A DNA stretch of 64,000 bases from contig NZ_CP069159.1 of NCBI RefSeq assembly GCF_016811995.1, positions 434,001-498,000 on the forward strand, in the 5' to 3' direction. This DNA comes from Citrobacter sp. R56 (GTDB lineage Bacteria > Pseudomonadota > Gammaproteobacteria > Enterobacterales > Enterobacteriaceae). The notes beneath the pieces were generated by a model. It was not told the DNA's origin. It saw nothing but the letters and a program-made list of their open reading frames with translations, and ran no database searches. Positions 1 through 9,988 of the stretch are shown in pieces (positions within the stretch are counted from its first letter, which is position 1; each line of letters begins with the position of its first letter). A program made the position numbers and the translations under genes.

Positions 1-37
1 CTTTGGCAAACACCGACATCCGTTTTAATCGTTCCAT
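1..37 (-). CDS. aaeR: AaeR, LysR-type regulator (5' end only, cut by window edge)
   Basis: Only the first 12 codons are inside the window. Read on the minus strand from the ATG at 35-37 they give MERLKRMSVFAK, the N-terminus I recognise as AaeR, the LysR-family activator of the aaeXAB aromatic carboxylic acid efflux operon. The divergent position, with about 180 bp separating it from aaeX, is the usual LysR arrangement. The identification rests on this short peptide plus context. Confidence 0.8.
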   Translation of the reverse strand, partial: MERLKRMSVFAK

Positions 38-52
38 TATTCACTCTGGCTT

Positions 53-74
53 AAAAGTGATTTAGATCACATAT
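53..74. promoter_or_regulatory. Candidate CRP site between aaeR and aaeX
   Basis: AGTGA, six bases, then TCACA (56-71) lies at the centre of a near-palindrome that closely follows the CRP consensus TGTGA-N6-TCACA, with one mismatch in the left half-site. It sits 16 bp upstream of the aaeR start and about 145 bp upstream of aaeX, so it could affect either. Seen in sequence; binding is inferred. Confidence 0.5.
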
Positions 75-219
75 TATAGATAACAGCATAACAGTTACGC
101 TAATATATTATTATTCAAATAACAGCAGTGTCGCTCTCGCCTGGCTTTCCTTGCCCTTCTCTGCGGTGACATTGGCTAATAACGCTATCGCCTGCACTCT
201 CTCTACAATCAAGGTCAAC

Positions 220-423
220 ATGAGTCTGTTTCCCGTTATCGTGGTGTTTGGGCTGTCCTTCCCACCGATATTTTTCGAACTTCTTTTATCACTGGCGATT
301 TTCTGGCTGGTGCGCCGGGTGCTGGTACCGACAGGTATCTATGATTTCGTATGGCATCCGGCTCTGTTTAATACCGCGCTCTATTGCTGCCTTTTTTATC
401 TGATATCGCGCATGTTTGTTTGA
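220..423 (+). CDS. aaeX: AaeX, small membrane protein of the aae efflux operon
   Basis: A 67-residue protein, the usual AaeX length, starting [11 protein letters not shown]. It is almost entirely hydrophobic with two likely membrane segments (about residues 4-28 and 45-65) and belongs to the DUF1656 family that accompanies AaeA/AaeB-type efflux pumps. Its exact role is not known. An ATG 69 bases upstream is in frame, but the extra residues are not family-like, so I chose the internal ATG at 220. It is the first gene of aaeXAB and is followed by aaeA after 7 bp. Confidence 0.93.
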   Translation: MSLFPVIVVFGLSFPPIFFELLLSLAIFWLVRRVLVPTGIYDFVWHPALFNTALYCCLFYLISRMFV

Positions 424-430
424 GGCTGAA

Positions 431-1363
431 GTGAAAACACTAACAAGAAAAATCTCCCGTACGGCCATTACGCTGGTACTGGTCATCCTGGCATTTATCG
501 CCATTTTTCGTGCCTGGGTCTATTACACCGAGTCGCCGTGGACGCGTGATGCGCGCTTCAGCGCGGATGTGGTGGCCATTGCGCCAGATGTGGCAGGACT
601 TATCACCAATGTTAATGTTCGCGATAACCAACTGGTGAAAAAGGATCAGGTGCTGTTCACCATCGATCAGCCGCGCTATATAAAGGCGCTTGAAGAGGCC
701 GAAGCCGATGTGGCGTATTACCAGGTGTTGTCGCAGGAAAAACGCCAGGAAGCGGGTCGACGTAATCGTCTTGGTGTTCAGGCGATGTCTCGTGAAGAAA
801 TCGATCAGGCCAACAACGTTCTGCAAACCGTATTACATCAGCTCGCGAGAGCGCAGGCTACCCGTGACCTGGCAAAATTAGATCTCGAACGGACCGTGAT
901 TCGCGCGCCGGCAGACGGTTGGGTAACCAACCTGAACGTCTATACCGGTGAGTTTATTACCCGTGGTTCCACGGCGGTCGCTCTGGTAAAACAGCACTCT
1001 TTCTATGTACTGGCGTACATGGAGGAAACCAAGCTGGAGGGTGTTCATCCGGGCTATCGTGCGGAAATTACGCCGCTGGGCAGTAATCGGGTGTTAAAAG
1101 GGAGTGTGGATAGCGTGGCGGCGGGGGTCACGAATGCCAGCAGTACCCGCGATGCGAAGGGCATGGCGACGATTGATTCCAACCTCGAATGGGTGCGACT
1201 GGCGCAGCGTGTTCCGGTGCGGATCCGTCTTGATGACCAGCAGAACAATCTGTGGCCAGCAGGTACAACGGCGACGGTCGTGATTACCGGTCAGCAGGAT
1301 CGTGATGAAAGTCAGGACTCCTTCTTTCGCAAATTAGCGCATCGTCTGCGCGAGTTTGGTTAA
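431..1363 (+). CDS. aaeA: AaeA, membrane-fusion subunit of p-hydroxybenzoic acid efflux pump
   Basis: A 310-residue HlyD/EmrA-type periplasmic adaptor that links the inner-membrane pump AaeB to the outside of the cell. It has one N-terminal membrane anchor (about residues 11-31), the barrel-sandwich motif around [17 protein letters not shown], a coiled-coil hairpin (about 85-150) and a second lipoyl half with [17 protein letters not shown]. The start is the GTG at 431, which gives the VKTLTRK N-terminus and the family length. The in-frame ATG at 416 lies inside the aaeX stop region. Expression is expected to be AaeR-dependent and induced by aromatic carboxylic acids. Confidence 0.95.
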   Translation: MKTLTRKISRTAITLVLVILAFIAIFRAWVYYTESPWTRDARFSADVVAIAPDVAGLITNVNVRDNQLVKKDQVLFTIDQPRYIKALEEAEADVAYYQVLSQEKRQEAGRRNRLGVQAMSREEIDQANNVLQTVLHQLARAQATRDLAKLDLERTVIRAPADGWVTNLNVYTGEFITRGSTAVALVKQHSFYVLAYMEETKLEGVHPGYRAEITPLGSNRVLKGSVDSVAAGVTNASSTRDAKGMATIDSNLEWVRLAQRVPVRIRLDDQQNNLWPAGTTATVVITGQQDRDESQDSFFRKLAHRLREFG

Positions 1364-1365
1364 TC

Positions 1366-3336
1366 ATGATGGGGATGTTCACCATCGCCAGCCAACACGT
1401 TCGCTTTGCGATAAAGCTGGCGTGCGCGATTGTGCTGGCTCTGTTTGTTGGCTTTCACTTTCAGCTTGAAACGCCGCGCTGGGCGGTACTGACCGCGGCG
1501 CTTGTTGCGGCGGGTCCGGCATTTGCTGCCGGAGGCGAACCGTATTCTGGTGCCATCCGCTATCGCGGTATGTTGCGCATCATCGGGACCTTTATTGGTT
1601 GTATCGCCGCGCTGGCGATCATCATCACCATGATTCGCGCACCGCTGCTGATGATTCTGGTGTGCTGTATCTGGGCGGGATTTTGCACCTGGATCTCTTC
1701 TCTGGTGCGCCTTGAAAACTCCTACGCGTGGGGGCTTTCGGGGTATACCGCACTTATTATCGTCATCACCATTCAAACGGAACCGCTATTGACGCCACAG
1801 TTCGCCCTTGAGCGCTGTAGCGAGATTGTGATTGGCATCGTCTGCGCCATCATCGCGGATCTGATTTTCTCTCCACGATCGGTGAAGCAAGAGGTTGATC
1901 TTGAACTGGATAACCTGCTCATTGCGCAGTATCAACTGATGCAGCTGTGTATTAAACACGGTGACAGTGAGGAAGTGGACCGGGCCTGGAGCGCACTTGT
2001 GCGCCGTACTGCGGCACTGGATGGCATGCGCAGCAATCTGAACATGGAATCCTCGCGCTGGGGGCGTGCTAACCGACGTCTGAAGGCGCTCAATACGCTC
2101 TCCCTGACGCTGATTACGCAATCCTGCGAAACCTACATGATTCAAAATACGCGTCCGGAGCTGATCACCGATACGTTTCGTGAGTTGTTTGAAACCCCTG
2201 TTGAAACTGCGCAGGATGTTCACCGGCAGCTCAAGCGCATGCGCCGCGTGATCGCCTGGACGGGGGAGCGGGAAACGCCTGTCACCCTGTACACCTGGGC
2301 TGGGGCAGCAACGCGGTATCTGTTATTGAAACGCGGCGTGGTGGGTAATACAAAAATCAGTGCGACTGAAGAAGAGATTTTACAGGGTGAGCCCGTGGTG
2401 AAGGTGGAGTCTGCCGAGCGTCACCATGCGATGGTCAACTTCTGGCGCACCACCTTGTCATGTGTGCTGGGGACGTTGTTCTGGCTGTGGACGGGATGGA
2501 CGTCTGGTAGCGGTGCGATGGTGATGATTGCCGTCGTGACCTCACTGGCGATGCGGTTGCCGAATCCGCGAATGGTCGCGATCGACTTTATCTACGGAAC
2601 GCTGGCAGCGCTGCCGTTGGGGTTACTCTATTTTCTGGTGATTATCCCTAACACCCAACAAAGTATGTTGCTGCTCTGTCTGAGTCTGGCGGTACTGGGA
2701 TTCTTTCTGGGAATCGAAGTCCAGAAACGCCGCCTGGGTTCGATGGGGGCACTGGCGAGCACCATTAACATCATTGTGCTCGACAACCCCATGACCTTCC
2801 ATTTTAGTCAGTTTCTGGACAGCGCATTGGGGCAGATTGTCGGCTGTATGCTGGCGTTTATCGTGATCTTACTGGTGCGGGATAACTCCCGTGACAGGAC
2901 CGGTCGCGTGTTGCTCAATCAGTTTGTTTCGGCGGCTGTCTCAGCCATGACCACCAATGTGGTACGGCGTAAGCAAAACCATCTTCCGGCGCTCTATCAG
3001 CAGCTGTTTTTGCTGATGAACAAATTCCCTGGGGATTTGCCCAAATTCCGTCTGGCGCTGACGATGATCATTGCGCATCAACGTCTTCGTGATGCGCCGG
3101 TTCCGGTGAATGACGATCTCTCTATTTTCCACCGTCAGCTTCGCCGCACCGCGGATCGCGTGATTTCCGCCAGTAGCGACGACAAGCGTCGGCGATACTT
3201 CGGACAACTCCTTGAGGAACTCGACATCTATCAGGAAAAACTGCGCATCTGGGAAGCGCCACCGCAGGTCACGGAACCGGTAAAACGCCTCTCAGGCATG
3301 TTGCATAAATATCAGCATGCCCTCACGGATAACTAA
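1366..3336 (+). CDS. aaeB: AaeB, inner-membrane pump of aromatic carboxylic acid efflux
   Basis: A 655-656 residue FUSC-family transporter. Two blocks of hydrophobic segments (about residues 13-170 and 370-515) are each followed by a soluble cytoplasmic region, the internal repeat typical of the family. With AaeA it exports p-hydroxybenzoate and related acids, a proposed metabolic relief valve. It starts 2 bp after the aaeA stop. Two consecutive ATG codons (1366, 1369) are possible starts, and the second gives exactly 655 residues. A rho-independent terminator follows 7 bp after the stop, closing the aaeXAB operon. Confidence 0.95.
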   Translation: MMGMFTIASQHVRFAIKLACAIVLALFVGFHFQLETPRWAVLTAALVAAGPAFAAGGEPYSGAIRYRGMLRIIGTFIGCIAALAIIITMIRAPLLMILVCCIWAGFCTWISSLVRLENSYAWGLSGYTALIIVITIQTEPLLTPQFALERCSEIVIGIVCAIIADLIFSPRSVKQEVDLELDNLLIAQYQLMQLCIKHGDSEEVDRAWSALVRRTAALDGMRSNLNMESSRWGRANRRLKALNTLSLTLITQSCETYMIQNTRPELITDTFRELFETPVETAQDVHRQLKRMRRVIAWTGERETPVTLYTWAGAATRYLLLKRGVVGNTKISATEEEILQGEPVVKVESAERHHAMVNFWRTTLSCVLGTLFWLWTGWTSGSGAMVMIAVVTSLAMRLPNPRMVAIDFIYGTLAALPLGLLYFLVIIPNTQQSMLLLCLSLAVLGFFLGIEVQKRRLGSMGALASTINIIVLDNPMTFHFSQFLDSALGQIVGCMLAFIVILLVRDNSRDRTGRVLLNQFVSAAVSAMTTNVVRRKQNHLPALYQQLFLLMNKFPGDLPKFRLALTMIIAHQRLRDAPVPVNDDLSIFHRQLRRTADRVISASSDDKRRRYFGQLLEELDIYQEKLRIWEAPPQVTEPVKRLSGMLHKYQHALTDN

Positions 3337-3342
3337 ACACGG

Positions 3343-3374
3343 AAAAGCCGACGCCAAAAGCGTCGGTTTTTTTA
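3343..3374 (+). terminator. Terminator of aaeXAB
   Basis: Stem CCGACGC / GCGTCGG (3348-3354 with 3360-3366) followed by seven T residues, directly after the aaeB stop codon. Confidence 0.9.
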
Positions 3375-3460
3375 TGGCTATACTTAACCGATGTGCAGGA
3401 ATCGTCGTGGTAGGTAGTTTGGTGGGTTGCGAAAGCGCTTACCGGAGGTGGTGGCGGGCA

Positions 3461-3733
3461 ATGAATATCTATACCTTTGATTTTGATGAGATAGAAAACC
3501 AGAGTGATTTTTACCGTGAGTTTGCGCGGATGTTTGGTATTGCCAGAGAACAGATCAGCGATCTGGATTCTTTGTGGGAGATAGTGATCGGCGAAGTATT
3601 GCCGTTGCCGCTGGAAATAGAGTTTGTTCATCTACCTGAAAAGCAGCGCCGACGTTATGGGGCGCTGATTTTGCTGTTCGATGAAGCAGAAGAAGAGCTG
3701 GAAGGACAGTTACGTTTTAACGTTCGGCTCTAA
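3461..3733 (+). CDS. yhcO: YhcO, barstar-family protein
   Basis: A 90-residue protein starting [21 protein letters not shown], typical of the barstar family (small acidic ribonuclease-inhibitor fold). The conserved LDSLWEIV and [12 protein letters not shown] stretches are present and the C-terminus is acidic (DEAEEELEG). The family binds guanyl-specific RNases such as barnase. No cognate RNase is encoded beside it, so its target here is unknown. The start at 3461 gives the family length and is preceded by GGAGGTGGTGGCGGGCA; longer in-frame starts add non-homologous residues. Confidence 0.88.
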   Translation: MNIYTFDFDEIENQSDFYREFARMFGIAREQISDLDSLWEIVIGEVLPLPLEIEFVHLPEKQRRRYGALILLFDEAEEELEGQLRFNVRL

Positions 3734-3743
3734 GCCGTAGATA

Positions 3744-3790
3744 TAAAAAAGCCCCCGACAGGCGGGGGCAAGTCGTCGGACTAGACGACG
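3744..3790 (-). terminator. Hairpins downstream of the yhcN-like gene
   Basis: GCCCCCG (3751-3757) pairs with CGGGGGC (3763-3769), preceded on the plus strand by six A residues. On the minus strand this is therefore a hairpin followed by a U-run, ending transcription of the yhcN-like gene. A second small hairpin, GTCGTC / GACGAC (3772-3789), lies between it and the stop codon. yhcO may use the same stem, but on the plus strand it has no T-run. Confidence 0.75.
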
Positions 3791-3795
3791 AGGGT

Positions 3796-4062
3796 TTATT
3801 TGTAGAGTTCTGCCGTGGCGTGCCACTGTGACCCTTCTTTCAGTTCAATCACGCGATAGCTGCTGGCGCCTGCTTTTTCTGCTTTAGCGGCGAGCTCCTG
3901 ACGCATATCCATCGGAGAACTACCAATCTGAGAAACAGAGACACTGCCCATGGATTGCAGATTTTGTGCTTCTTGCGCATTGACCTGGTGTACGGCAGCG
4001 TTTGCGCCGAAAGAGAGAACTGAAGCCAGGCCGAGTGAAGCGATAAGATATTTAGTGTTCAT
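3796..4062 (-). CDS. YhcN-like secreted small protein (tandem paralogue)
   Basis: An 88-residue protein of the YhcN/BhsA/McbA (DUF1471) family. The N-terminal signal peptide (MNTKYLIASLGLASVLSFGANA) is followed by a short mature domain containing GSVSVSQIGSSPMDMRQELAAKAE and the terminal WHATAELYK shared with its neighbour. Such proteins are periplasmic or surface stress proteins induced by acid, peroxide or copper. It lies 363 bp downstream of the second copy in the same orientation and is clearly related but divergent, so it arose by tandem duplication. As I recall, E. coli K-12 has a single yhcN here. Its specific role is unknown. Confidence 0.85.
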   Translation of the reverse strand: MNTKYLIASLGLASVLSFGANAAVHQVNAQEAQNLQSMGSVSVSQIGSSPMDMRQELAAKAEKAGASSYRVIELKEGSQWHATAELYK

Positions 4063-4161
4063 AGTTTACATTCCTCAATACGGTTAACTCAGCGGTTTGA
4101 AGGGCGTTCTTATGCGATATTCCCGCGAGTTATTGTTTGCATTAGCGATGACAGGCGAGCC

Positions 4162-4425
4162 TTATTTGTACAGTTCAGCAGTGGCGTGCCAGTGGCTACC
4201 GCTACGTGCTTCGGTGATCTGATACGCTGAGGCGCCTTGTTGTTCCGCTTTTTTGTTCAGCATTTCATGCATGTCCATCGGTGAAGAGCCGATCGCACTG
4301 ACGGAAACAGAACCGATAGCTTCGCGGTTTTGCGCCTGCTGGGCATTGATGGAATCTGCGGCAAATGCACCGAATGAGAGAACAGAGAGAATACTTAACG
4401 TTGCAACTGTAGTTTTGATTTTCAT
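4162..4425 (-). CDS. yhcN: YhcN, DUF1471 stress-response secreted protein
   Basis: An 87-residue protein starting MKIKTTVATLSILSVLSFGAF, the same length as E. coli YhcN and closer to it than the neighbouring copy. It has a signal peptide with cleavage expected after AFA. The mature part contains NREAIGSVSVSAIGSSPMDM, the hallmark of the BhsA/McbA/YhcN family. The start at 4425 has a good ribosome site (GAGGTAAATATC before ATG); a longer in-frame start would block the signal peptide. E. coli YhcN has been linked to acid and peroxide stress. Regulation here is not visible beyond an AT-rich upstream region. Confidence 0.9.
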   Translation of the reverse strand: MKIKTTVATLSILSVLSFGAFAADSINAQQAQNREAIGSVSVSAIGSSPMDMHEMLNKKAEQQGASAYQITEARSGSHWHATAELYK

Positions 4426-4803
4426 GATATTTACCTCGTCGAATTCTTTTATTGGGGTCCTTTGTTTCGTGACCCTCATCACAAAATCAAGTATACACTA
4501 GTCACGCAATTAATTAATACCCTGCTAATTGTTCAGTGGGTAATTAAGTATTAAAAAATTTAGTTTTTATAATCACATGGAATTAAAAATGCTTCTGATG
4601 GCGAGGTTTTCGATTTAAATCTAATAAATTCATAAAGATATAAAATTTAACAAAATGTGCGATATTTGGCTTTATCATTGACCGCGTGAATGTGTTTAAG
4701 CGATTAAACGCACTATTCGTTAAATCAAAAGCAGTGGAAATGCGTGCAAAGCGGGGAGAAAGACAGGATTTTCCCCGCCGTGTGTGGCGGCGGGGAGAGG
4801 GGG
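4426..4803. other. Intergenic region between yhcN and argR
   Basis: About 380 bp without a gene. The yhcN-proximal half (4480-4680) is strongly AT-rich and should hold the yhcN promoter. Near argR there is a perfect inverted repeat, CCCCGCCG (4773-4780) / CGGCGGGG (4788-4795), 9 bp beyond the argR stop. It lacks a U-run in the argR direction, so if it ends argR transcription it does so atypically. I see no coding potential. Confidence 0.6.
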
Positions 4804-5277
<474 letters not shown>

Positions 5278-5310
5278 TCACCCGTAATATGGCGGTAGAA
5301 ACAACATTAT

Positions 5311-5336
5311 TGTGCATACAGATGAATTTTTATGCA
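5311..5336. promoter_or_regulatory. ARG boxes for autoregulation of argR
   Basis: TGTGCATACAGATGAATTTT followed by TATGCA (5311-5336) contains two overlapping ARG-box-like half palindromes. On the minus strand this reads as TGCATAAAAATTCATC and so on, the arrangement I recall in the E. coli argR promoter. It starts about 37 bp upstream of the argR ATG. The remainder of the 415-bp argR-mdh gap is AT-rich promoter DNA. Confidence 0.7.
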
Positions 5337-5471
5337 AACAGTCTGCCTTGTTCGAGGCTGAAATAATGTTATGAAAGAGCGGAATTTTATCAAATTTCGT
5401 TATCAAGAAACATGCCTGTGTCACGGCTCGCAAATAAGGTTAAAAGTAAATTAAATGTTATCAAATTGATG

Positions 5472-5499
5472 TTGTTTTGAGGGGGGAGTAGGGTATATT
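5472..5499 (+). promoter_or_regulatory. Candidate mdh promoter
   Basis: TTGTTT (5472-5477) and TATATT (5494-5499) are separated by 16 bp. They lie about 190 bp upstream of the mdh ATG and would leave a long leader. E. coli mdh is known to be repressed by ArcA and affected by CRP; I did not identify a specific site for either. Confidence 0.4.
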
Positions 5500-5620
5500 G
5501 TCCGCACTTGTGGAAAAGTTGCTCTACAGCTGCAGTGGCTTTGGATTACGTAAATTAAATGCATAAAAGCCAAATTCGCGTGACTCCGCATTCTTGACAC
5601 GTGAGTATTGTAATCATTAA

Positions 5621-6628
<1,008 letters not shown>

Positions 6629-6644
6629 GCGAACCGCCATCAGT

Positions 6645-6681
6645 GAAAAAAAACCGGAGCATTGCGACTCCGGTTTTTTTT
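6645..6681. terminator. Bidirectional terminator between mdh and degS
   Basis: AAAAAAAACCGGAG, loop, CTCCGGTTTTTTTT: A-run, stem and T-run make it functional for both converging genes. Confidence 0.92.
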
Positions 6682-6702
6682 GTCTCTGGCTTCGGGAAAT
6701 AC

Positions 6703-7770
6703 TCAGTTGGTTGCCGGATATTCCTGAATGGTAACCTGCAGCGTCAACTGCTTGTCATCCCGCATGACGACCACAGAGATCACCGAGCCTGGGCGAATTT
6801 CAGCGACCTGGTCCATCGTTTCCAGCGCGGAAACGGCAGGCTTATTGTTCACCGAAATGATCAAATCATTGACCTGAATGCCAGCCTGAGCCGCCGGGCC
6901 ATCCGGTGATACCTCATTGACGACGATTCCCTGAATTTGGTCTATCCCACCGCCCTGGGCATGCATTGGCGCGATTTCGCGGCCGCCAATACCGATGTAG
7001 CCACGGATCACACGACCATCACGGATAAGTTTATCCATAATTTTGGTCGCCAGCTGGAACGGAATGGCGAAACCAATGCCTTCCGGCGTTTCGCCGTCAT
7101 TACTTTTATCAAAGGATAAGGTGTTAATGCCCATCAACTCACCCAGCGAGTTGATCAGCGCGCCACCGGAATTACCGTGGTTGATCGAGGCGTCCGTTTG
7201 TAGAAAATTCTGGCGCCCGGAAGGGTTCAGACCAATACGACCGGTCGCGCTGATGATCCCCTGGGTGATGGTTTGTCCGAGATTATACGGGTTGCCGATT
7301 GCCAGAACGACATCGCCAATATGCGGCGTACGACGCGAGTTTATCGGAATCGTCGGGAGTCCACCGGCGGCATTAATTTTTAACACGGCCAGATCGGTCA
7401 GCGTATCGGACCCCACCAGCAGCGCCTCAAACACGCGTCCATCTTGTAGGGCGACGATTATCTGATCGGCGTCGTTAATGACATGCTTGTTGGTGATGAT
7501 ATAACCGCGCTGATCCATGATCACACCGGAGCCCAGCGTGCGGATCTCAAGCTGATTATGCGCCGTACTGTTCATACTGCGGTTATAGACGTTAACGACG
7601 GCAGGTGCTGCACGGCGGACCGCCGAGTTGTAACTGACAGGCGTCTCATCGGTGCTGTCGAATTGCGGAGCCGTAAGGGTATTTATTTTGCGCAGCGACG
7701 GCATAGCGGCCAACAAAATGGCGCCGACAATTAAACCAATCGCGACTGAACGTAAGAGCTTCACAAACAT
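6703..7770 (-). CDS. degS: DegS, periplasmic stress-sensor serine protease
   Basis: A 355-residue HtrA-family protease anchored by one N-terminal membrane segment (about residues 4-26). The catalytic triad is His96 (TNKH), Asp126 and Ser201 (NHGNSGGA). A single PDZ domain covers about residues 258-345. It cleaves anti-sigma factor RseA when its PDZ domain binds the C-termini of misfolded porins, starting the sigma-E response. It lies 92 bp downstream of degQ in the same direction. The spacer contains a perfect inverted repeat (CCGGACATCA at 7821-7830 with its complement at 7841-7850). Confidence 0.97.
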   Translation of the reverse strand: MFVKLLRSVAIGLIVGAILLAAMPSLRKINTLTAPQFDSTDETPVSYNSAVRRAAPAVVNVYNRSMNSTAHNQLEIRTLGSGVIMDQRGYIITNKHVINDADQIIVALQDGRVFEALLVGSDTLTDLAVLKINAAGGLPTIPINSRRTPHIGDVVLAIGNPYNLGQTITQGIISATGRIGLNPSGRQNFLQTDASINHGNSGGALINSLGELMGINTLSFDKSNDGETPEGIGFAIPFQLATKIMDKLIRDGRVIRGYIGIGGREIAPMHAQGGGIDQIQGIVVNEVSPDGPAAQAGIQVNDLIISVNNKPAVSALETMDQVAEIRPGSVISVVVMRDDKQLTLQVTIQEYPATN

Positions 7771-7820
7771 GATGGAGGCGTCATTAAAAAAGGGAACGTC
7801 AGCAGCATACCATGAGTTTA

Positions 7821-7850
7821 CCGGACATCACACGTGAGGCTGATGTCCGG
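7821..7850. repeat. Perfect inverted repeat between degQ and degS
   Basis: CCGGACATCA / TGATGTCCGG, 10-bp arms with a 10-base loop. There is no adjacent T-run in the degQ direction, so it may be an RNA processing or stability hairpin rather than a classic terminator. Confidence 0.6.
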
Positions 7851-7862
7851 TTCACGACGGAC

Positions 7863-9230
7863 TTAACGTAAGAGCAAATAAATGCTCTCATTACCGCGAA
7901 CGATTTGCAGGGCAATGATGGACGGTTTCGCCTCCAGCACCTTGCGCATCTCGGCGATAGAGTTCACGCGATCGCGGTTTACACTGACGATGACGTCATC
8001 TTTATGTAAACCCGCCTGAGCCGCAGGGCTGCTTTTTTCAACATTATCAATCTTGATGCCTTTGCTGCCGTCCTTCAATTGACCGTCGCTTAACGTAGCA
8101 CCTTGCAGCGCCGGGGCGATCATCTCAGCACTGGCGGATGATGATGTGTTGGAGTCCAGGGTAACGTCGACTTCCAGTGGTTTACCGTCACGCAACAGAC
8201 CCAGTTTCACGGTGGTGCCAGGCTCTGTTGTTGCAATACGCGAACGTAACTCTGCAAAACTGTTGAGTGGCTTGCCGTTAAGACTGGTGATGACATCGCC
8301 GGACTTCACGCCCGCTTTTGCGGAACCCGAGTTTGGCAGCACTTCACTGACAAATGCGCCGCGCTGTACGTCAAGTTTGAACGCTTTGGCGATATCGGCA
8401 GTCATTTCCGTGCCTTTGATACCCAGCAGACCCCGCTTGATTTCACCGAACTGGATCAACTGCTGCGCCAGCGTGCGCGCCATGTTGCTCGGGATAGCAA
8501 ACCCAATTCCGATACTGCCACCGCCAGGGGCGAGGATGGCGGTGTTAATACCGATCAGCTCGCCGTTCAGGTTGAGCAGGGCTCCACCGGAGTTACCGCG
8601 GTTAATGGACGCGTCAGTCTGAATGAAGTTTTCCAGCCCTTCCAGATTCAGCCCGCTACGCCCCAGCGCAGACACTATACCGGACGTCGCCGTTTGCCCC
8701 AGCCCAAACGGATTACCTACGGCGACGGCAAAGTCCCCTACGCGTAACTTGTCGGAGTCGGCGATGGCAATTTGCGTCAGATTACTGGCTTTCTGAATTT
8801 GCAGCAGAGCAATATCACTTTGATCGTCACTGCCGATCAGCTTGGCGTCGAATTCACGCCCGTCATTTAACTGGATGCTGATCTTCTGCGCCTGACTGAT
8901 AACGTGATTATTGGTCAGGACATACCCTTTCGCGGCATCAATGATGACCCCAGACCCTAAACCTTCGAAAGGTTGTGACGGTTGGTCAGGTAACTCATCG
9001 CCAAAAAATTTTTTGAACTCTTCCGGGACTTTTTGCCCCTGGGCAGCCGTTCCTTCGACTCTGACGCTAACCACGGCAGGCAGTACCTTTTCCAGCATGG
9101 GGGCGAGGCTTGGCAGAGCTGCCTGGCCAGGAATTTGTGCTGGTATTGACGCGAGGGCCTGAAACGGCGCTGAGAGCGTTAAACCGATACTTAACGCTAA
9201 TGCACTCAACAACTGGGTTTGTTTTTTCAT
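7863..9230 (-). CDS. degQ: DegQ, periplasmic HtrA-family serine endoprotease
   Basis: A 455-residue protease/chaperone with an N-terminal signal peptide (about 27 residues, ending AFQALA-like). The triad is His109 (TNNH), Asp139 and Ser214 (NRGNSGGA). Two PDZ domains lie at about residues 260-350 and 370-450. It degrades unfolded envelope proteins and forms large cage oligomers. Compared with DegP it has a shorter LA loop, as seen here (GTAAQGQKVPEEFKKFFGDE). It is in tandem with degS. Confidence 0.96.
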   Translation of the reverse strand: MKKQTQLLSALALSIGLTLSAPFQALASIPAQIPGQAALPSLAPMLEKVLPAVVSVRVEGTAAQGQKVPEEFKKFFGDELPDQPSQPFEGLGSGVIIDAAKGYVLTNNHVISQAQKISIQLNDGREFDAKLIGSDDQSDIALLQIQKASNLTQIAIADSDKLRVGDFAVAVGNPFGLGQTATSGIVSALGRSGLNLEGLENFIQTDASINRGNSGGALLNLNGELIGINTAILAPGGGSIGIGFAIPSNMARTLAQQLIQFGEIKRGLLGIKGTEMTADIAKAFKLDVQRGAFVSEVLPNSGSAKAGVKSGDVITSLNGKPLNSFAELRSRIATTEPGTTVKLGLLRDGKPLEVDVTLDSNTSSSASAEMIAPALQGATLSDGQLKDGSKGIKIDNVEKSSPAAQAGLHKDDVIVSVNRDRVNSIAEMRKVLEAKPSIIALQIVRGNESIYLLLR

Positions 9231-9397
9231 GGATCCTGCTCTCGTACCTTGAGTGAAAGGAAAGACGATTCAAAACAGTTTGATGTTATTGAATTTTCGA
9301 CATGGCAACAATGAGACTGCTGACTAAATAATAGCTGGGACAGGAGAGAAGAGAGGGCGCAATGACTGCGCCCAATAAAATTATTTACGTTGTGTGG

Positions 9398-9796
9398 TTA
9401 ACCGCGTTTGGCACCCGCACGTAGCAGGCCGGACGCCCCTTCGGAATAGTCACGTGGCATCTGAACCGGTGCCTGATCGTTACCGGCTTCAGACTCCGCC
9501 AGGCGATTACGGAACGGGTTAGTTTCCGCAGTCAGTTCCGGCAGCAGGCTGCTGGAACTTTTTGCCATGTGTTGATACAGCTGGCGATAATCATGCGCCA
9601 TGGTATCCAGCAGCTCAGCGCTGCGGGCAAAGTGGCTGACCAGCTCTTCACGATACTCTTCCAGCTCAGCTTTGTTCTTTTCCAGTTCGTACTGCAATGC
9701 CTGCTGTTGACGTAATTTACGATTACCAAAACGCACGGCTACGGCACCAATAATGATACCGACGACTAACCCAATTAGCGCATATTCCCAGGTCAT
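9398..9796 (-). CDS. zapG: ZapG (YhcB), inner-membrane division/envelope-growth factor
   Basis: A 132-residue DUF1043 protein with one N-terminal membrane helix (about residues 3-22, YALIGLVVGIIIGAVAVRFG). A cytoplasmic coiled coil (about 27-75, rich in Q, E and K) and a disordered tail ending LLRAGAKRG follow. In E. coli it interacts with division and rod-complex proteins and affects envelope synthesis. I chose the ATG at 9796: GGGAG lies at proper spacing for it, whereas the ATG at 9802 directly abuts the ribosome site. Confidence 0.92.
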   Translation of the reverse strand: MTWEYALIGLVVGIIIGAVAVRFGNRKLRQQQALQYELEKNKAELEEYREELVSHFARSAELLDTMAHDYRQLYQHMAKSSSSLLPELTAETNPFRNRLAESEAGNDQAPVQMPRDYSEGASGLLRAGAKRG

Positions 9797-9988
9797 GAAC
9801 ATCTCCCGTTGTCTTTTGTTTCCGTAGGGTGTTGGCTTTAGGCTCCATGCCTGCGCCTGATTATGCCACTATAACCGCTAATCCCGTAGAAGTGGAATCC
9901 CGACTTTATATCGCGTAGTGTAGAACGGCCTTTTTTTCGTCAACCGTGAACGACGGCACATCGATTCTCAAGGAATAACAATAACATC

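Noticed and set aside
4773-4795. Inverted repeat after argR as a rho-independent terminator
   Set aside because: In the argR direction the stem is followed by A residues rather than a U-run; kept only as a noted hairpin.
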